DNA from: an uncultured Prevotella sp.
GTDB lineage: Bacteria > Bacteroidota > Bacteroidia > Bacteroidales > Bacteroidaceae
Assembly (NCBI GenBank): GCA_946183415.1
Contig: CAMHAM010000001.1
Location: forward strand, 62,001 to 126,000
Reading direction: 5' to 3'
Length of the DNA stretch: 64,000 nt
The notes below the pieces were generated by a model. The model was not told the DNA's origin. It saw nothing but the letters and a program-made list of their open reading frames with translations, and did not search any database. Position numbers and translations under genes: made by a program. Below are positions 62,573 through 64,000 of the stretch, in pieces; position 1 is the stretch's first letter, and every line of letters begins with the position of its first letter.

Positions 62573-63646
62573 TTACTTTTTTAATGACTGGTTTGCAAGA
62601 TAATAGTCTAAAATCGTCATTGCAGCCATCGCCTCGACTACGGGTACGGCGCGAGGCAGAACACAGGGATCGTGCCGCCCATGAGCAGTGAATCGGGTGG
62701 GGGTGCCCTCCGTATCGATGGTCTCCTGTTCTGATAGGATGGTTGCTACGGGTTTGAAGGCCACACGGAAGTAGATATCCTGACCGTTGGAAATACCTCC
62801 CTGAATACCTCCACTATGATTCGTATCTGTTGTCACCTCACCGTTGACGCAGCGGAAGACATCATTCTGCTCGGAACCTCGAGCGGTGACACCTGCGAAT
62901 CCCTCACCATATTCAAATCCTTTTACGGCATTGATGCTCAGCATCGCTGAGCCTAAGGCTGCATGGAGCTTGCCGAACTCGGGTTCTCCAAGACCTGCGG
63001 GACAGCCTTTGACAACACAGGTGATGATGCCCCCGATGGTGTCGCCCTCAGCCTTTAGCTTACTGATCAGGGCTTCCATCTGGGCAGCTTTCTCTTCGTC
63101 GGGACAGCGCACAGCGTTCGTCTCGGTCTTCGAGAGGTCATACAGATGGTAATCGCGCTCCAAGGCTATGTCGCCAACCTGCGAAGTATATGCCTGTACA
63201 CTGATTCCCAGTTGGTTGAGCACCAGTTTGGCCAGCGCTCCGCCTACGCAGCGGCTGATGGTAATACGGGCAGAAGACCGCCCGCCTCCGCGATGGTCGC
63301 GTATGCCGTACTTCTGATGGTAGGTGTAGTCGGCATGTGAGGGGCGGTAGAGGCAGCGCATATTCTCATAGTCCTGAGAATGCTGATTGGTGTTTCGCAC
63401 GATGAAGCCGATGGGGCATCCTGTCGATTTCCCCTCGAAGACTCCACTCAACAGTTCCACCTTGTCGGGCTCTTGCCTCGATGTGGTAATCTTACTCTGT
63501 CCTGGGCGGCGACGGTTCAGCTCGCTCTGAATGAAATCCAGATCGATGTCAATACCTGGCGGCATGCCGTCGATGACGCCTCCAATGGCTTCTCCGTGAC
63601 TCTCGCCAAACGTTGTCAGCCTGAATTGGTTACCAAAACTATTCAC
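62573..63646 (-). CDS. aroC: Chorismate synthase
   Basis: A 357-residue AroC, which makes chorismate from EPSP with reduced FMN at the end of the shikimate pathway. Motifs: [63 protein letters not shown] and [18 protein letters not shown]. The length is normal. It starts next to the slyD-like gene on the same strand (43 nt gap), so the two may be co-transcribed. Confidence 0.96.
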   Translation of the reverse strand: MNSFGNQFRLTTFGESHGEAIGGVIDGMPPGIDIDLDFIQSELNRRRPGQSKITTSRQEPDKVELLSGVFEGKSTGCPIGFIVRNTNQHSQDYENMRCLYRPSHADYTYHQKYGIRDHRGGGRSSARITISRCVGGALAKLVLNQLGISVQAYTSQVGDIALERDYHLYDLSKTETNAVRCPDEEKAAQMEALISKLKAEGDTIGGIITCVVKGCPAGLGEPEFGKLHAALGSAMLSINAVKGFEYGEGFAGVTARGSEQNDVFRCVNGEVTTDTNHSGGIQGGISNGQDIYFRVAFKPVATILSEQETIDTEGTPTRFTAHGRHDPCVLPRAVPVVEAMAAMTILDYYLANQSLKK

Positions 63647-63689
63647 CCCTCTAAATGCTTTCAGTTATTAATCTAATTCCGTTAATTCT

Positions 63690-64000
63690 TTAATGACAAT
63701 GGCCACATCCGCAGCCGTCCTCGTGGTGATGATGACCTTCGCAGCCTTCTTTCTGGCAGTCGTCGCAGTTGCAGCCTCCATGATGGTGCCCACAACCGCC
63801 TGTCAGATGCTTGATCAAGTGCTGGATCTCTTCGTCGGTAGCATCGCGATTCTCAATCACGGTTCCTACGAAGTTGAGTACCTTACCTGCAAGAGGGTGG
63901 TTGGTGTCGATAGTCACACCGTCTTCCTCGATCTTCTTGACTTTTGCCATAAACTGATGGTCCTCATTGTCCATCAGGGTGATAACGGCGTCCTCGAAGA
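63690..64000 (-). CDS. slyD: FKBP-type peptidyl-prolyl isomerase, SlyD type (5' end outside window)
   Basis: The C-terminal part of a SlyD-like protein; the frame stays open to the window edge (FEDAVITLMDNEDHQF upstream of the first visible Met), so the N-terminal FKBP strands lie outside. The loop with VTIDTNHPLAGKVLNFVG is the typical end of the insert-in-flap and FKBP domain. The tail from about residue 60 of the visible part is rich in His, Cys and Gly (HHHGGCNCDDC, EGHHHHEDGCGCGHCH), the metal-binding tail of SlyD that carries nickel or zinc. Confidence 0.9.
   Translation of the reverse strand, partial: FEDAVITLMDNEDHQFMAKVKKIEEDGVTIDTNHPLAGKVLNFVGTVIENRDATDEEIQHLIKHLTGGCGHHHGGCNCDDCQKEGCEGHHHHEDGCGCGHCH

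Noticed and set aside
1..64000. tRNA, rRNA, CRISPR array or insertion sequence
   Set aside because: No cloverleaf, ribosomal segment, regularly spaced repeat or transposase was recognised by eye; a computational scan would settle it.

Overview
The window reads as chromosomal DNA of a Bacteroidales bacterium, most likely a Prevotella relative. The evidence is the Bacteroidetes promoter signature (TTTG or TTG, about 19 nt, then TAnnTTTGC), a type VI secretion locus of the Bacteroidetes subtype (T6SSiii), a type III glutamine synthetase, and the GH133/GT4/GH57 glycogen cluster. No rRNA, tRNA, transposase or CRISPR array was recognised.

Region 1 (2-23286) is a T6SS operon entered part way through tssC. 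It holds tandem Hcp-fold tube genes, a very large VgrG, two unknown spike-associated proteins, a DUF4280/PAAR-like tip, two secreted envelope proteins, the baseplate genes tssG, tssK, tssE and tssF, and three cell-envelope genes. Four components that look like a ubiquitin-type conjugation pathway lie among these genes in the same orientation, with overlapping or nearly touching reading frames. They are an E1-like ThiF protein (12504-13634), a Ubl ending in glycine (17865-18182), an E2-like UBC-fold protein with an HPN motif and downstream Cys (18202-18798), and a membrane lipoprotein with a RING-H2-like zinc cluster and a C-terminal FHA-like domain (20869-23286). This is the most striking feature of the window. 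E1/E2/Ubl/RING operons are known in bacteria; I cannot tell from sequence alone whether one integrated into a T6SS has been described.

Region 2 (23367-52428) is mostly housekeeping: mscL, gapA, a TMEM43-like protein, a set of secreted proteins of unknown function (one apparently frameshifted), miaA, a diacylglycerol-kinase-family gene, the glycogen cluster, an aguA-aguB-omp-glnN run that joins agmatine breakdown to ammonia assimilation, a FetAB-like ABC pair, a secreted nuclease, a Nif3-like protein, holA, an XRE regulator and pyrK-pyrD. A 327-bp element with 25-bp terminal inverted repeats lies at 38492-38818. An AT-rich gap lies at 49445-50220.

Region 3 (52429-62435) is an auxiliary vgrG island with its own promoter. 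It repeats the order vgrG / about 656-aa spike-associated protein / about 211-aa protein / PAAR-like protein seen in region 1. A STAS protein and a membrane-bound SpoIIE-type phosphatase are inserted before the PAAR gene, which suggests partner-switching control of secretion. The window ends with aroC and the C-terminal part of a SlyD-type peptidyl-prolyl isomerase on the minus strand.
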